Source: Gammaproteobacteria bacterium
GTDB lineage: Bacteria; Pseudomonadota; Gammaproteobacteria; Pseudomonadales; Azotimanducaceae
Direction of reading: 5' to 3'
Assembly: GCA_009841635.1 (NCBI GenBank)
Contig: VXLJ01000042.1
Coordinates: 62,001 to 126,000 of the forward strand
Length of the DNA stretch: 64,000 bases
How positions within the stretch are numbered: the stretch's first letter is position 1; each line of letters starts with the position of its first letter. The notes under the pieces were generated by a model. It saw nothing but the letters and a program-made list of their open reading frames with translations, was not told the origin of the DNA and did not search any database. Of this stretch, positions 18,568 to 27,807 are shown piece after piece. Both the position numbers and the translations under genes were made by a program.

Positions 18568-18624
18568 ATCACTGGTTAGTAGCTAAGGGCCACAAGCTCT
18601 AAACTACAAGCACATCGCAAAGGA

Positions 18625-18655
18625 CCGCGGGCATGTATGCCCGCGGTTTTTATTT
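18625..18655 (+). terminator. Rho-independent terminator
   Basis: CCGCGGGCA pairs with TGCCCGCGG around a TGTA loop (18625-18646), a nine-pair GC-rich stem, followed by TTTTTATTT at 18647-18655. It lies 58 bases after the stop of the EGxCG peptide gene, making that gene monocistronic. Confidence 0.92.
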
Positions 18656-18824
18656 GACGCGGTCATGGCGTTCATCAGGCCGTGGTCCGACGCGATTAGC
18701 CTGGAAATATCCACTCCTATCGGCGCGGAAACCCTATAATCCTGCCGTCAATACGGGATGTTGTCACAACGTCCAAGTCGTTCTGACGAAGTCAGTTTGA
18801 CGTCAGGTGCAGAGCTAAAAAATC

Positions 18825-20942
18825 ATGATTTCCGTGTTGCGCCACGATGGGTTTCTGACTTCGGCGCGTAGTCTATTGCGGCACGCCATGCAACTACTAG
18901 CATGCGCGTTAACGCTCAATGCACCATCCGCACTCGGCCACGAAAATAGCAACTCAAGCGATTTAGCGCCTACATTGATTGACGCCATCGCTGATCAAAC
19001 GCTACACCTAAACCCTAAGGTTGCAAGCAACAACGGCTCGGTTGAACCACAACGTATTTATGTCCGCGATTTACGTTTGTCGTTTGGGCAGCTCCCGAGC
19101 AAGAGTTTCTCTGCCTATCCATACAACAAAGCCATTGCCGATGCCTGGGTAGTCGATAGCTACCTCATCGTCCTAGCTAAAGCACTCGGCACCGCGCAAA
19201 TTGCCGTAACTGCAACCAATGAGCACGGGAGCATGATCGATTGGTTTCTCGTGAATGTAGAGGACCGTCGGCAAAACACTTCAGAAACGACAAAAGTCGT
19301 TGCATTTGAAAAGGATGTAGCGACCGTACCGTTAAACCTCCTCGCGACAAACACGTTCCAACTTCCTAAGTTAAACTCGAGCAACGTTTCCTATTTGCTA
19401 ACGCCTGCTCTTCCCATCGATCTTTCCTACGATCGCGCTGGACACTTTATCCGTGGGCGCATAAACGTTGCGATGCCGAGTGAACCCTATTTCTGGATTG
19501 GCGTCACCGAGCAAGGCAATGTCGCAATTCAGCAATTCAAGTTCGAACCACGGCGCGCTTCCTTAACGAACGCCAATGACGCAAATTCGTTCGCTGATCT
19601 TGTAACCCTGAATGTCGTGAACTCGCTGACTAGCGTACCCAGTCGAAGCGTTCGCGAGGGCGATCTCTTTCTCTACCAATCACAGTCTGAAATTAGCCCA
19701 ATTGCAGCATCGCGACCGATGTTTTCGCAGAGTTCAACGACGTTTGCTAGTCAGCATCATGTGCTCGACAATTTCGCTAGCGCACTGCGGTCGCGTTTCC
19801 GGGTTTCTTCGCCGCACGACAATCGCGCCATTGGCAATTCCCGTACGCTTTGGAATTACGCGAGTTCGCGTATAGGCGACCGCCACGATGGCAATGTTCA
19901 GGCTGGTTTTGAACCAGGTATCTATGTTGGCTTCGATACCCAAGTCGAAGGAAATTGGACCACTGGGCTGGCGTTTGGGTTTGACCGGCAATCTACCAAT
20001 AACGTACTTGCTAGAGAAACCACAACGAATAGCGATGCGTTGGCCGCAAGTTTTTCGAGCGTTATGCCATATGCGCGCTGGGACGACCAAGCAGGTCGAG
20101 AAATCTGGGGCACGTTAGGCGTCGTTCGTGGTTTGAATCCGGTGCCGAACTACTTGGCAAATCCAATCACGAATCCGAATCAAGGCATGATCGTCGGGGC
20201 CGTAGGTTGGCGTCAGCTACTCAGGTCTTCTGGTAACGTCCATCTTTCAAGCACTGGCGATGCTGGTTTAACGATGCCCGTGCGGTTCAATGAACTCGAA
20301 GAGAATCACAACGCACTTGACCCTGTTGCCGGGAGACTGCGGACCGGGTTAGAAATGTCATACACCGGGCAAAAACTCCAACCCTACCTGGGTCTTTCTG
20401 GGCGACTGGACGACGATCCGTTCGCATTAATCTCTAGTGTTGAAGCACTTGGTGGCGTACGCTTCGCCTCGTTCCACGGTCTTACACTTGAGGCGGAAGG
20501 CCGCGCTTTGAGCGACGCGACGGCATCATCCTCGCCAGAACTGATTTTCAGTGTTGCGGCACATCTGGATCCAGGTTTGCGTGGTGAAGGATTAGCGCTT
20601 TCCCTCTCACCCACCTACGGACAAACGAATTACGCTGGCTCGCTACTGCCAATGCAACAATGGTCGATGCTGAATCCGCAAGGATTTGGATCGCCGTACG
20701 AGAACGAGTGGGCGATGAGCGGCACGCTTAGCTACGGCTTACCCGTGAACGCAAGTGGCGTTATCACGCCTTTCGGACAGATTTCCATTTCAACGCTCAG
20801 CCAAACGCGTATGGGTTTTCGCGTCGCGTTGAATTCCAATTTGGATCGCTTGTTTAATCTTGAAATCGCCACACGTCAGATGCGTTCAGCGCAGCAGCAG
20901 CTGGACCAAGGTGTCGACATCCAGTTACGTTTCGTTTTCTAG
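18825..20942 (+). CDS. Outer-membrane protein with autotransporter-type beta-barrel
   Basis: 705 residues from ATG 18825. A long N-terminal region with a hydrophobic stretch (~22-40, ending SALGHE) acts as a signal peptide. Residues ~50-160 look like an Ig/cadherin-like all-beta domain with pairs of DLRLSFGQLPS and WFLVNVEDRR-type strands. From about residue 340 to the end is a 12-strand-like barrel: REIWGTLGVVRGLNP is typical of autotransporter barrels, and the protein ends in a strand with terminal Phe (RFVF), the BAM recognition feature. No protease or adhesin motif was recognised in the middle. It is likely surface exposed. Confidence 0.75.
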   Translation: MISVLRHDGFLTSARSLLRHAMQLLACALTLNAPSALGHENSNSSDLAPTLIDAIADQTLHLNPKVASNNGSVEPQRIYVRDLRLSFGQLPSKSFSAYPYNKAIADAWVVDSYLIVLAKALGTAQIAVTATNEHGSMIDWFLVNVEDRRQNTSETTKVVAFEKDVATVPLNLLATNTFQLPKLNSSNVSYLLTPALPIDLSYDRAGHFIRGRINVAMPSEPYFWIGVTEQGNVAIQQFKFEPRRASLTNANDANSFADLVTLNVVNSLTSVPSRSVREGDLFLYQSQSEISPIAASRPMFSQSSTTFASQHHVLDNFASALRSRFRVSSPHDNRAIGNSRTLWNYASSRIGDRHDGNVQAGFEPGIYVGFDTQVEGNWTTGLAFGFDRQSTNNVLARETTTNSDALAASFSSVMPYARWDDQAGREIWGTLGVVRGLNPVPNYLANPITNPNQGMIVGAVGWRQLLRSSGNVHLSSTGDAGLTMPVRFNELEENHNALDPVAGRLRTGLEMSYTGQKLQPYLGLSGRLDDDPFALISSVEALGGVRFASFHGLTLEAEGRALSDATASSSPELIFSVAAHLDPGLRGEGLALSLSPTYGQTNYAGSLLPMQQWSMLNPQGFGSPYENEWAMSGTLSYGLPVNASGVITPFGQISISTLSQTRMGFRVALNSNLDRLFNLEIATRQMRSAQQQLDQGVDIQLRFVF

Positions 20943-20988
20943 CTCCACGCAAAGCCACACTGCCTAAAAGCTTGGCGCGGAATGCTTT

Positions 20989-21471
20989 ATGAATCCCGCT
21001 GCGTATTGCATCGTCACAGTCACTGATCAGAGAGCCCTGGATTCAGTACACGAAGCCGGATCGCAACGCGGTTCTTTTCGCGATCGTCATCCGTGGTTGG
21101 TGGCACTCGAACTGCTTGAGAAGGCGCAAAAAGCTGAGGAAGTGATGCCTTTGATCTTTGCGGTTGAACCAGAACTCCAGTTGAAAGACTGGGCACTCGT
21201 TACGGACATCGACGTCGCGACGTATTCCGGACAGGCTTATGAAACTCGATGCTCGTTCGAGCAATTACGGCCTGTAAACCCGATTTTTGAGTCGTTGGAC
21301 AGCCTGATGTTGTTGCCGTCGCAAGAGCAGTTGCATCGTGAAGCGCTCGAGCCAATTCGCAAATACCGCGAACATCTCGATGACATTCACGTGCACCCTT
21401 ACGCGATCTGCGAAACGCCTGCGTTCGTTTATGCGGACCTACACGCCAGTTTGCCTCACGCGATGTTCTAG
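20989..21471 (+). CDS. Hypothetical protein
   Basis: 160 residues from ATG 20989. Not recognised. It is soluble, with no signal peptide or membrane span, rich in Glu, Leu and His, and has no repeats or catalytic signature. The region RHPWLVALELLEKAQKAEEVMP looks helical. It follows the barrel protein by 46 bp on the same strand, and its 3' end overlaps the convergent aldolase gene by four bases. The frame is long and in an otherwise empty stretch, so it is probably real. Confidence 0.6.
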   Translation: MNPAAYCIVTVTDQRALDSVHEAGSQRGSFRDRHPWLVALELLEKAQKAEEVMPLIFAVEPELQLKDWALVTDIDVATYSGQAYETRCSFEQLRPVNPIFESLDSLMLLPSQEQLHREALEPIRKYREHLDDIHVHPYAICETPAFVYADLHASLPHAMF

Positions 21472-22259
21472 TAGCCTGAGTTTTCGCGTTGGTTGCCGGC
21501 GGTTTCCTTAGCTTGGGCTAGTTGACCCGCGGCTGAAGCAGCTAAAAACGCACTATCAGTACCTAGATTCACTAAATTGAACCCCTGGCCGAGATACCGT
21601 TGCGTAGCTTCCAAACTGCCGGTATGGATCCCTGCGGCGATGCCGTGTTCCTTGCAAGTCAAACGTATTTTTTCCACGGTTTCAATGTGTTTTTCATCTT
21701 GACTGCCAGTAGTCGGACTCAATCCCAGCGCAAACCCTAAGTCTGAAGGACCAATATAGATGCCGTCTAAGCCCGGAGTAGACGCGATTTCATCGAGGTT
21801 TTCAATCCCATCGGCTGTTTCCACCATTACTACGCACGCGATGTGTTGGTTTGCTTCACGGGCATAACCTCGACCGCCATACATCGCGGCACGAATGGGA
21901 CCAAATGATCGATGGCCATCCGGCGGATAGCGGCACGAATCTACGGCCAATTCAGCTTCCGCGCGATTATTAACCATCGGCACGATCACGCCATACGCTC
22001 CTGCATCGAGCGCTTTCATGATTTCATAGGGCTCGTTCCACGGCACTCGCACCATAGGTACGGCATCGTAATTTGAAATGGCTGGCAGCATGTATTTCAA
22101 GTCGTCATAACTTAGCATGCCATGTTGTAGATCGACGCAGAGCCAGTCGAAACCAAGACTTGCCATTGTTTCCGCCGTGTACGCATTGCCGATGCTCAGC
22201 CAGCCTCCGACAGTTTGCCCACCAGCTCGCCACGTGGTAAGTGCTGCATTTTCTCTCAT
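21468..22259 (-). CDS. HpcH/HpaI family class II aldolase (2-oxo-3-deoxy acid aldolase type)
   Basis: 263 residues from ATG 22259. Family signatures are clear: WLCVDLQHGMLSYDDL (with the catalytic His after DLQ), VPMVRVPWNEPYEIMKALDAGAYGVIVPMV, CVVMVETADGIENLDEIA (metal ligand Glu) and GIYIGPSDLGFALGL (metal ligand Asp). The family cleaves 4-hydroxy-2-oxoheptanedioate, 2-keto-3-deoxy-rhamnonate and similar acids to pyruvate and an aldehyde with a divalent metal. The substrate is unclear. It is divergent from the acyl-CoA ligase across 169 bp. Confidence 0.92.
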   Translation of the reverse strand: MRENAALTTWRAGGQTVGGWLSIGNAYTAETMASLGFDWLCVDLQHGMLSYDDLKYMLPAISNYDAVPMVRVPWNEPYEIMKALDAGAYGVIVPMVNNRAEAELAVDSCRYPPDGHRSFGPIRAAMYGGRGYAREANQHIACVVMVETADGIENLDEIASTPGLDGIYIGPSDLGFALGLSPTTGSQDEKHIETVEKIRLTCKEHGIAAGIHTGSLEATQRYLGQGFNLVNLGTDSAFLAASAAGQLAQAKETAGNQRENSGY

Positions 22260-22428
22260 ATTGGCTCACATTCCCGTTCGTAAATGGCGTAAATCATTGA
22301 GAAAGACACACGCCAAGAGCAGATTGGACGGCGATTTTAGCGACCATGTAAATATCATTCCACGCTTCCAATTCGGGTCTAACTTCACATGACAGGCTTG
22401 GCACGCACATCGTATTCGTGCTGAAATC

Positions 22429-24150
22429 ATGGCGATGAATGAAGCACTAGAGCGTGCCATTGCTGCAGTCACTGCACCCGGAAAACCATTCGAGATCGAA
22501 ACCATCCAGGTCAATGGGGTCGATTTCATCGGCTTCGTAAACGCACCCCAAAACCTGCGTGAACTGTATCGGTCCGGCTTGAGCCACGATAGCGAACTTT
22601 ACGTCTACGAAGATGATCGTTACTCGTTTAACGAAGCATGGCAATTAGCCGCACGAGTTGCTAACAAGCTTCGCGAGGAAGGGATTCAAGAAGGCGATCG
22701 AGTCGGTATCTCGTTACGCAATTACCCAGAATGGATCTTCGCATTTATGGGGATCACGGCGATGGGCGGCGTTGCGGTCGCGATGAACGCGTGGTGGTCT
22801 ACCGAAGAAATGATTTACGGTATTGAAGATAGTGGTCTCAAGCTGCTATTCGTCGATCGTGAACGACTTGAACGCATCAGCGATTCAGCAGAGGAGCTTG
22901 GCATCGAGCTAGTCACAGTTCGATGCAGCCACCCAGCCTACCCTGAGTGGCACGACTTTATCGCTGACGTTAGCGATGAAATGCCAGATTCAACCATTTT
23001 GCCTGAGGCGAACGCCACGCTCCTCTACACTTCTGGCTCGACGGCACATCCGAAAGGGGTGCTGTCTACACACCGTGCAATCTGTAACGCCCTACTGGGT
23101 TGGGAAGCCGCTGGCGCGGTTGGCTACCAAATGACGGTGAATCCAGATGAATCAGTACAGCAACCACCACCACAACCAGCACCGACGCAACCGCAGTTCA
23201 AACCGGCAACGATTTTGTCGGTGCCATTGTTTCACGTCACGGGCTTGGTCGTGCAATTGTTGTCGTCATTCCGACATGGTCGCAAATTGGTCGGCATGTA
23301 CAAGTGGGATGTAGAACAAGCACTCCAACTCATCGAACAAGAGCACATAACGTCTTTCAATGGCGTTCCCAGCATGGCGTACGAACTTGCAAAATCGCCG
23401 TCGCTGAAGAAATACGACTTGAGTAGCCTCCAAAGCGCAGGCGGTGGTGGCGCTGCGATGGCACCTGAACAAGCGAAGGAAATCGACAACAAAATCGCCA
23501 AGGGGGCTTCTGGCACCGGCTGGGGAATGACAGAAACGCAAGGCTTGGCGACAAGTATTGGGGGACCAGCATTCGCCACTCGTCCTAGAAGCTGCGGTCG
23601 CGCACTGCCGCCCCTTGTGAAGGTCAAAGCGGTGGACGAGGAAGGGCGTGACTTAGCACCCCACGAAACCGGCGAGTTGTGCATTTGGGGCATTCAGAAT
23701 TTCAGTGGCTACTGGAACAATCCAGATGCCACCAAGGATGCACTCGTGGATGGTTGGGTATACACCGGAGATATCGGTCATCTTGACGACGAAGGCTATG
23801 TTTACATCACAGATCGCAAAAAAGACATTGTGATTCGAGGTGGTGAGAACATCGGGTGTCAGGAAGTCGAAGCGGCGTTATACGAACACCCAAATGTGGC
23901 TGAAGTCAGTGTATTCGGAATTCCGGATCAACGCTTAGGTGAAACCGTCGCTGCGGTCGTCTGTTTGGAAGCGTCGACCCGTCTCAGCGAAGAAGAACTC
24001 AAGGAATTTGCCCGAGATCGACTCGCTCAGTTCAAAGTGCCAAGTCGAATTTGGCTAGGTTACGAGCGACTGCCACGAACCGCATCCGAAAAGATCTTCA
24101 AGCGTCAAATACGCGACGAAACCCTGCAAAAACTTGAATTGGAAAACTAA
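22429..24150 (+). CDS. AMP-dependent acyl-CoA synthetase
   Basis: 573 residues. It adenylates a carboxylic acid and transfers it to CoA. Motifs in order: P-loop TSGSTAHPKGVLSTHRA (~200), GWGMTETQGLA (~364), YTGDIGHLDDEGYVYITDRKKDIVIRGG split around the hinge, and the catalytic Lys in TASEKIFKRQI near the C-terminus. An unusual Pro/Gln-rich stretch (QQPPPQPAPTQPQ, ~245-258) sits between the P-loop region and the next core strand. It is followed three bases later by a 2-hydroxyacid dehydrogenase, so the pair is probably an operon. Substrate not determined. Confidence 0.93.
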   Translation: MAMNEALERAIAAVTAPGKPFEIETIQVNGVDFIGFVNAPQNLRELYRSGLSHDSELYVYEDDRYSFNEAWQLAARVANKLREEGIQEGDRVGISLRNYPEWIFAFMGITAMGGVAVAMNAWWSTEEMIYGIEDSGLKLLFVDRERLERISDSAEELGIELVTVRCSHPAYPEWHDFIADVSDEMPDSTILPEANATLLYTSGSTAHPKGVLSTHRAICNALLGWEAAGAVGYQMTVNPDESVQQPPPQPAPTQPQFKPATILSVPLFHVTGLVVQLLSSFRHGRKLVGMYKWDVEQALQLIEQEHITSFNGVPSMAYELAKSPSLKKYDLSSLQSAGGGGAAMAPEQAKEIDNKIAKGASGTGWGMTETQGLATSIGGPAFATRPRSCGRALPPLVKVKAVDEEGRDLAPHETGELCIWGIQNFSGYWNNPDATKDALVDGWVYTGDIGHLDDEGYVYITDRKKDIVIRGGENIGCQEVEAALYEHPNVAEVSVFGIPDQRLGETVAAVVCLEASTRLSEEELKEFARDRLAQFKVPSRIWLGYERLPRTASEKIFKRQIRDETLQKLELEN

Positions 24151-24153
24151 CGC

Positions 24154-25209
24154 ATGAGCAATAAGAAAAAAGTGGCAATGCAATTACCGCGCATTGCCGA
24201 AGTGACCAATCTTGATGAAAAATACTCGCTCGAGCTTGAAGCGCTTCGTCCCGTCGCGGACATTGTTGAAGTTGCGTCGCCGACGCCCATCGATTTTGCC
24301 GAAGGCGCAAAGAACTGTGATGCCATCATTACGTCGTGGGGCATTCACATCAATAAAGAGGTTATTGACCGTCTAGAAGATGTGGTTGTAATCGGGTTGG
24401 GAAGCGTCGGCGTGGACATGGTCGACGTGGAAGCTGCAACCGCTGCCGGCATCGTGGTGACAAACACACCCGACACCTTCATTGAGGAAGTGGCGGACCA
24501 TGCCATGGCTTTGCTGCTAAATGCGATACGTCGCACCAAGGAGATGAATATCTTTGCAGCAGAAAACGAATGGCACCGCGGGCGACCGTTGTTAAACCAT
24601 GTGCCACGTCTTATGGGAAGGACACTGGGTCTGGTTTCGTTTGGCAACGTTGCGCGTTGCACCGCACGCCGTGCACAAGCATTCGGCTTGCAGGTGATTG
24701 CCTACGATCCGTACGTCAGTGAATTGACGATGAGCGAGTTTGGTGTAGAGCCGGTTGCTTGGGGAGAATTGCTCGAGCGGTCCGACTACATTAGCGTGCA
24801 TTCACCTCACAATGAAGAAACGCACCATTCGGTCAATGCTGATTCATTTGCGCGGATGAAAGACGGTGTGGTGTTCGTGAATACAGCACGCGGGCCAATC
24901 GTTAAAGAAACGGACTTGATCGATGCGCTGAACAGCGGCAAAGTCCAAGCGGCAGGCCTTGACGTACTGGAACAGGAACCACCGGATCCGCAGAATCCTT
25001 TGCTCAATATGCCGCAAGTCACCGTGACGCCACACGTGGCATCTGCAAGCACTAGGATGCGTCCCAATGCGCGTCGACGCGTAGGACATGAAGTTTCGTT
25101 AGTGCTACGCGGCAAATGGCCTATGAGTTGCGTTAATCCGACGGTGTTGCCTAAAACGCCGCTCGAGCGTTGGCAACCAGTACCGATGATGCGCGGTCCA
25201 AACCGCTAA
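24154..25209 (+). CDS. D-isomer-specific 2-hydroxyacid dehydrogenase
   Basis: 351 residues. Cytoplasmic NAD(P)-dependent oxidoreductase of the D-2-hydroxyacid/CtBP type. Catalytic residues are visible: Arg in NTARGPIV, Glu in LDVLEQEPPDPQNPL and His in VTVTPHVAS. The nucleotide-binding loop reads LGLVSFGNVARC, so the first Gly of the usual GxGxxG is shifted or replaced, as in part of the CtBP-like group. It starts three bases after the acyl-CoA ligase stop. Substrate unknown. Confidence 0.9.
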   Translation: MSNKKKVAMQLPRIAEVTNLDEKYSLELEALRPVADIVEVASPTPIDFAEGAKNCDAIITSWGIHINKEVIDRLEDVVVIGLGSVGVDMVDVEAATAAGIVVTNTPDTFIEEVADHAMALLLNAIRRTKEMNIFAAENEWHRGRPLLNHVPRLMGRTLGLVSFGNVARCTARRAQAFGLQVIAYDPYVSELTMSEFGVEPVAWGELLERSDYISVHSPHNEETHHSVNADSFARMKDGVVFVNTARGPIVKETDLIDALNSGKVQAAGLDVLEQEPPDPQNPLLNMPQVTVTPHVASASTRMRPNARRRVGHEVSLVLRGKWPMSCVNPTVLPKTPLERWQPVPMMRGPNR

Positions 25210-25218
25210 CGAGAAGCC

Positions 25219-25890
25219 TTAGGCGCCTATGACGTAGGTCGTGAGCCAATGCCCTTCGATACGATGGAAATAACCGCGACCCGACGCTAGCAAGCTCGCA
25301 GCTTTGTTTGAATCTTCAGTGCGAGCCGTGAATGACAGCGCTTCTTCGTCAATGGTTAGCGTCACGTCGCGAAAACCTAAAAACTCATCCGTGATGGGAT
25401 TGGTTGCTTTGTAAATGGCTTCTTTAGCCGAAAACATCGCAGTTCGCCATTCAGGCAGTTCAAGTTCATCGATCCAACGTCGTTCATCGTCGTCAAGTAC
25501 GCGACTTGCTACACGTTCATCGACTGCGCTGATTTTCTCAACGTCCACCCCGATACCGCGATATTGCATGGAGCTGGCTACCGCACTCGCCGCTAAATGA
25601 TCGGTATGTGAAATGCTCCCGACCACAAATTCAGGCCACACTGGCCTACGTTCGTTGCGAAGAATTGGCCGGACGCTAATGCCTAAGTGCGTTAATGCAG
25701 TTCTGGCTAAACGGCGACCGGCGGCAAACGCTTGTTGTCGTGAGGCATGGGCGCCTTTGATTAGCTCATGTTCCTCAGCTGCTAAGTCGTCTATACGTGC
25801 AGACACCCGGCCTAGCACCATGTACATGCCTGGCACCTCGGCGGGGTCTGTATGTATCTCAGGTATGCCGTCCGAGCAAAAAAGATTCAT
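25219..25890 (-). CDS. 4'-phosphopantetheinyl transferase (EntD/Sfp-like)
   Basis: 223 residues from ATG 25890. It transfers 4'-phosphopantetheine from CoA to carrier-protein serines. Visible motifs are GSISHTDHLAASAVA, the Mg-binding GIGVDVEK, and the Glu-Lys motif FSAKEAIYKATNP. Length and order fit the EntD subgroup. No NRPS, PKS or siderophore genes are in the window, so its carrier protein lies elsewhere. It is convergent with the 2-hydroxyacid dehydrogenase nine bases away, and a tRNA-Leu gene lies just upstream on the same strand. Confidence 0.93.
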   Translation of the reverse strand: MNLFCSDGIPEIHTDPAEVPGMYMVLGRVSARIDDLAAEEHELIKGAHASRQQAFAAGRRLARTALTHLGISVRPILRNERRPVWPEFVVGSISHTDHLAASAVASSMQYRGIGVDVEKISAVDERVASRVLDDDERRWIDELELPEWRTAMFSAKEAIYKATNPITDEFLGFRDVTLTIDEEALSFTARTEDSNKAASLLASGRGYFHRIEGHWLTTYVIGA

Positions 25891-25914
25891 GAACGCACGT
25901 TTGTCCTATGAGAT

Positions 25915-26001
25915 TGGTGCCCAGAGAGGGACTTGAACCCTCACGCCACGAAGGCACTGGCTTCTAAGGCCAGCTTGTCTACCAATTCCAACATCTGGGC
26001 A
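25915..26001 (-). tRNA. tRNA-Leu (anticodon UAG)
   Basis: 87 nt with encoded CCA. The acceptor stem is TGCCCAG/CTGGGCA. The D-arm contains TTGGAATTGGTAGACAA, the anticodon stem CTGGC/GCCAG encloses CTTAGAA with anticodon TAG, a long variable arm (TGCCTTCGTGGC) marks a class II tRNA, and the T-arm GAGGGTTCAAGTCCCTC is standard. It decodes CUN leucine codons, mainly CUA/CUG. Confidence 0.97.
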
Positions 26002-26189
26002 TTAAGACGCTCTAAATGGTGAGCGTAAGCGGATGAATTATGAGTAGCCTCCGAGCTTATCGACCGGACTAGCTACCGTAACTATTCAAATAAACTGCTT
26101 GGTCGAATGACTGGCTAGGCGCGATCTTTCGCGAATTAGTTACATTGCCATCTCTATAGTTTGCGGCTCCTTGTTATGGCGTGTGACAA

Positions 26190-27017
26190 ATGGCGAAAAG
26201 ACTCAATGGAAAAGTGGCATGGGTTACTGGCTCGTCTCGTGGCATCGGGCGTGTCGTTGCTACACATCTTGCCGATCTCGGTGCCAAAGTCGCCGTGCAC
26301 GGTACAACCCCAACATCAACCCAAGCATTTCAAGAAGCGTCATCATTAGACGCCGTCGCTACTGAAATACGCGAGCAAACTCAAGCTGAAGTCATTGCTG
26401 TGCATGGCGACCTAACTGACCCAGCAACGGTTACGCAAAACCATGCCGACATCGTTGAACAGCTGGGTCCTGTGGACATATTGATCAATAACGCAGGCGG
26501 CGACATTGGTTCAACGGGCACTTCTGGTCCAAACGCCGGCAAACCGTTGGTCAATGACGCGATCGATGTGTCGCTTGAAGATGTAAAAATCATCTTGGAT
26601 CGCAATTTGACGACCTGCATTTTGGTCTGCAAGGCGGCTGTGCCGTCGATGATGGAGCGCAACGCAGGGTGGGTCGTCACGATTGGCAGTATTGCAGGTC
26701 TTTCCGGGCACCGTTCAGAGGTGGTGTATGGCACCGCCAAAGCGGCCGTGCACGAATACACTCGGTGTCTGGCCGCCCAAATGCGACCGTACGGCGTTTA
26801 CGCCAATGTGATTGCGCCAGGTGAAATCATTACCCCTCGATTTGTCGCAAGCCGACCGACGCGCGAAGAGCGTAAGGTCGAGAGCGGACCACTTACGCGC
26901 TATGGGTGGCCTATGGAAATCGCAAAAGCCGTCGAGTTTTTCGTGACCACTGATTCAAGTTACGTATCTGGGCAAGTATTGCGTGTGGACGGCGGTGCGC
27001 AGATATTTCCTAGTTAA
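26190..27017 (+). CDS. Short-chain dehydrogenase/reductase
   Basis: 275 residues from ATG 26190. Classical SDR: cofactor motif TGSSRGIG (~14-21), NNAGG (~98), the catalytic Ser in IGSIAGLSG, and YGTAKAAV (Tyr-x3-Lys). The C-terminus ends with VSGQVLRVDGGAQIF, as in 3-oxoacyl-ACP reductase-like and sugar or alcohol dehydrogenase SDRs. Substrate unknown. It stands alone; its 3' end overlaps pyrE convergently by four bases. Confidence 0.9.
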   Translation: MAKRLNGKVAWVTGSSRGIGRVVATHLADLGAKVAVHGTTPTSTQAFQEASSLDAVATEIREQTQAEVIAVHGDLTDPATVTQNHADIVEQLGPVDILINNAGGDIGSTGTSGPNAGKPLVNDAIDVSLEDVKIILDRNLTTCILVCKAAVPSMMERNAGWVVTIGSIAGLSGHRSEVVYGTAKAAVHEYTRCLAAQMRPYGVYANVIAPGEIITPRFVASRPTREERKVESGPLTRYGWPMEIAKAVEFFVTTDSSYVSGQVLRVDGGAQIFPS

Positions 27018-27661
27018 GTGCCTATCTTGCACGTCTGTGTGGCATAGTCGCTCATCGCACGATAGTTATCCGCATAACTGGGTTCGTCTCGCAACACTGG
27101 GAGGACGTCTTCGAGCGTGGCGACGCTATAGATTTCCACATGCAATTGCGCCGCGAGTGCTTCACTAGCAGTTTGTGATTCATTGACATATTCCAGCCGG
27201 TCTATGCCAATGACGATGCCAGCCAAAATGCCGCCTTCGTTGCGGATCAATTCAGCAGACTCGATTTTTGTCGAGCCGTCCACGACGACATCATCAATCA
27301 TGACGACGCGTCGATCCGCTAGTTCCGCCCCGACGAGCCAGCCACCTTCCCCATAACCTTTCGCTTCCTTCCGGTTGTGAGCTACCTCTACAAGCACGCC
27401 GCGTTCTGCGAAAGCAATCGCAGTGGCGACCACAAACGGGATGCCTTTGTATGCGGGTCCAAACAGCACCTCGGGCTGCAGGCCATTGGCCGAAATGCAA
27501 TCTGCAAAGCTACGACCAAGTTCGAGCAACCCTGGACCGTTATCGACGTTGCCCAAATTAAAAAAGTACGGGCTCTGCTTGCCTGACTTCAACGTGAAAT
27601 CACCAAATCGCAGCACGTCTTGCTCGATCATGCTGCGCACGAAATCTTGCGGCGCGGTCAT
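27014..27661 (-). CDS. pyrE: Orotate phosphoribosyltransferase
   Basis: 215 residues from ATG 27661, close to the 213 of E. coli PyrE; an upstream start would add five residues. It makes OMP from orotate and PRPP in pyrimidine synthesis. The PRPP loop VVMIDDVVVDGSTKIESAELI is intact, preceded by FGPAYKGIPFV and NRKEAKGYGEGG (the flexible catalytic loop Lys). KSGKQSPYFFNLGNV near residue 22-36 is also diagnostic. It has no pyrimidine-gene neighbours. Confidence 0.97.
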   Translation of the reverse strand: MTAPQDFVRSMIEQDVLRFGDFTLKSGKQSPYFFNLGNVDNGPGLLELGRSFADCISANGLQPEVLFGPAYKGIPFVVATAIAFAERGVLVEVAHNRKEAKGYGEGGWLVGAELADRRVVMIDDVVVDGSTKIESAELIRNEGGILAGIVIGIDRLEYVNESQTASEALAAQLHVEIYSVATLEDVLPVLRDEPSYADNYRAMSDYATQTCKIGT

Positions 27662-27807
27662 TTCTCTGTTCTGCAATTAGCCGTGAAACCAATTTCAGTG
27701 GCGCTAATTAGCGATATTTCGACAACCGGGAATAGGCTTGCGTTTCTACTTGTTAGCTTGAACTTTCTATCGTGTGCGCTCATCATGTCGTTCCTAAAAT
27801 TCCGCCC

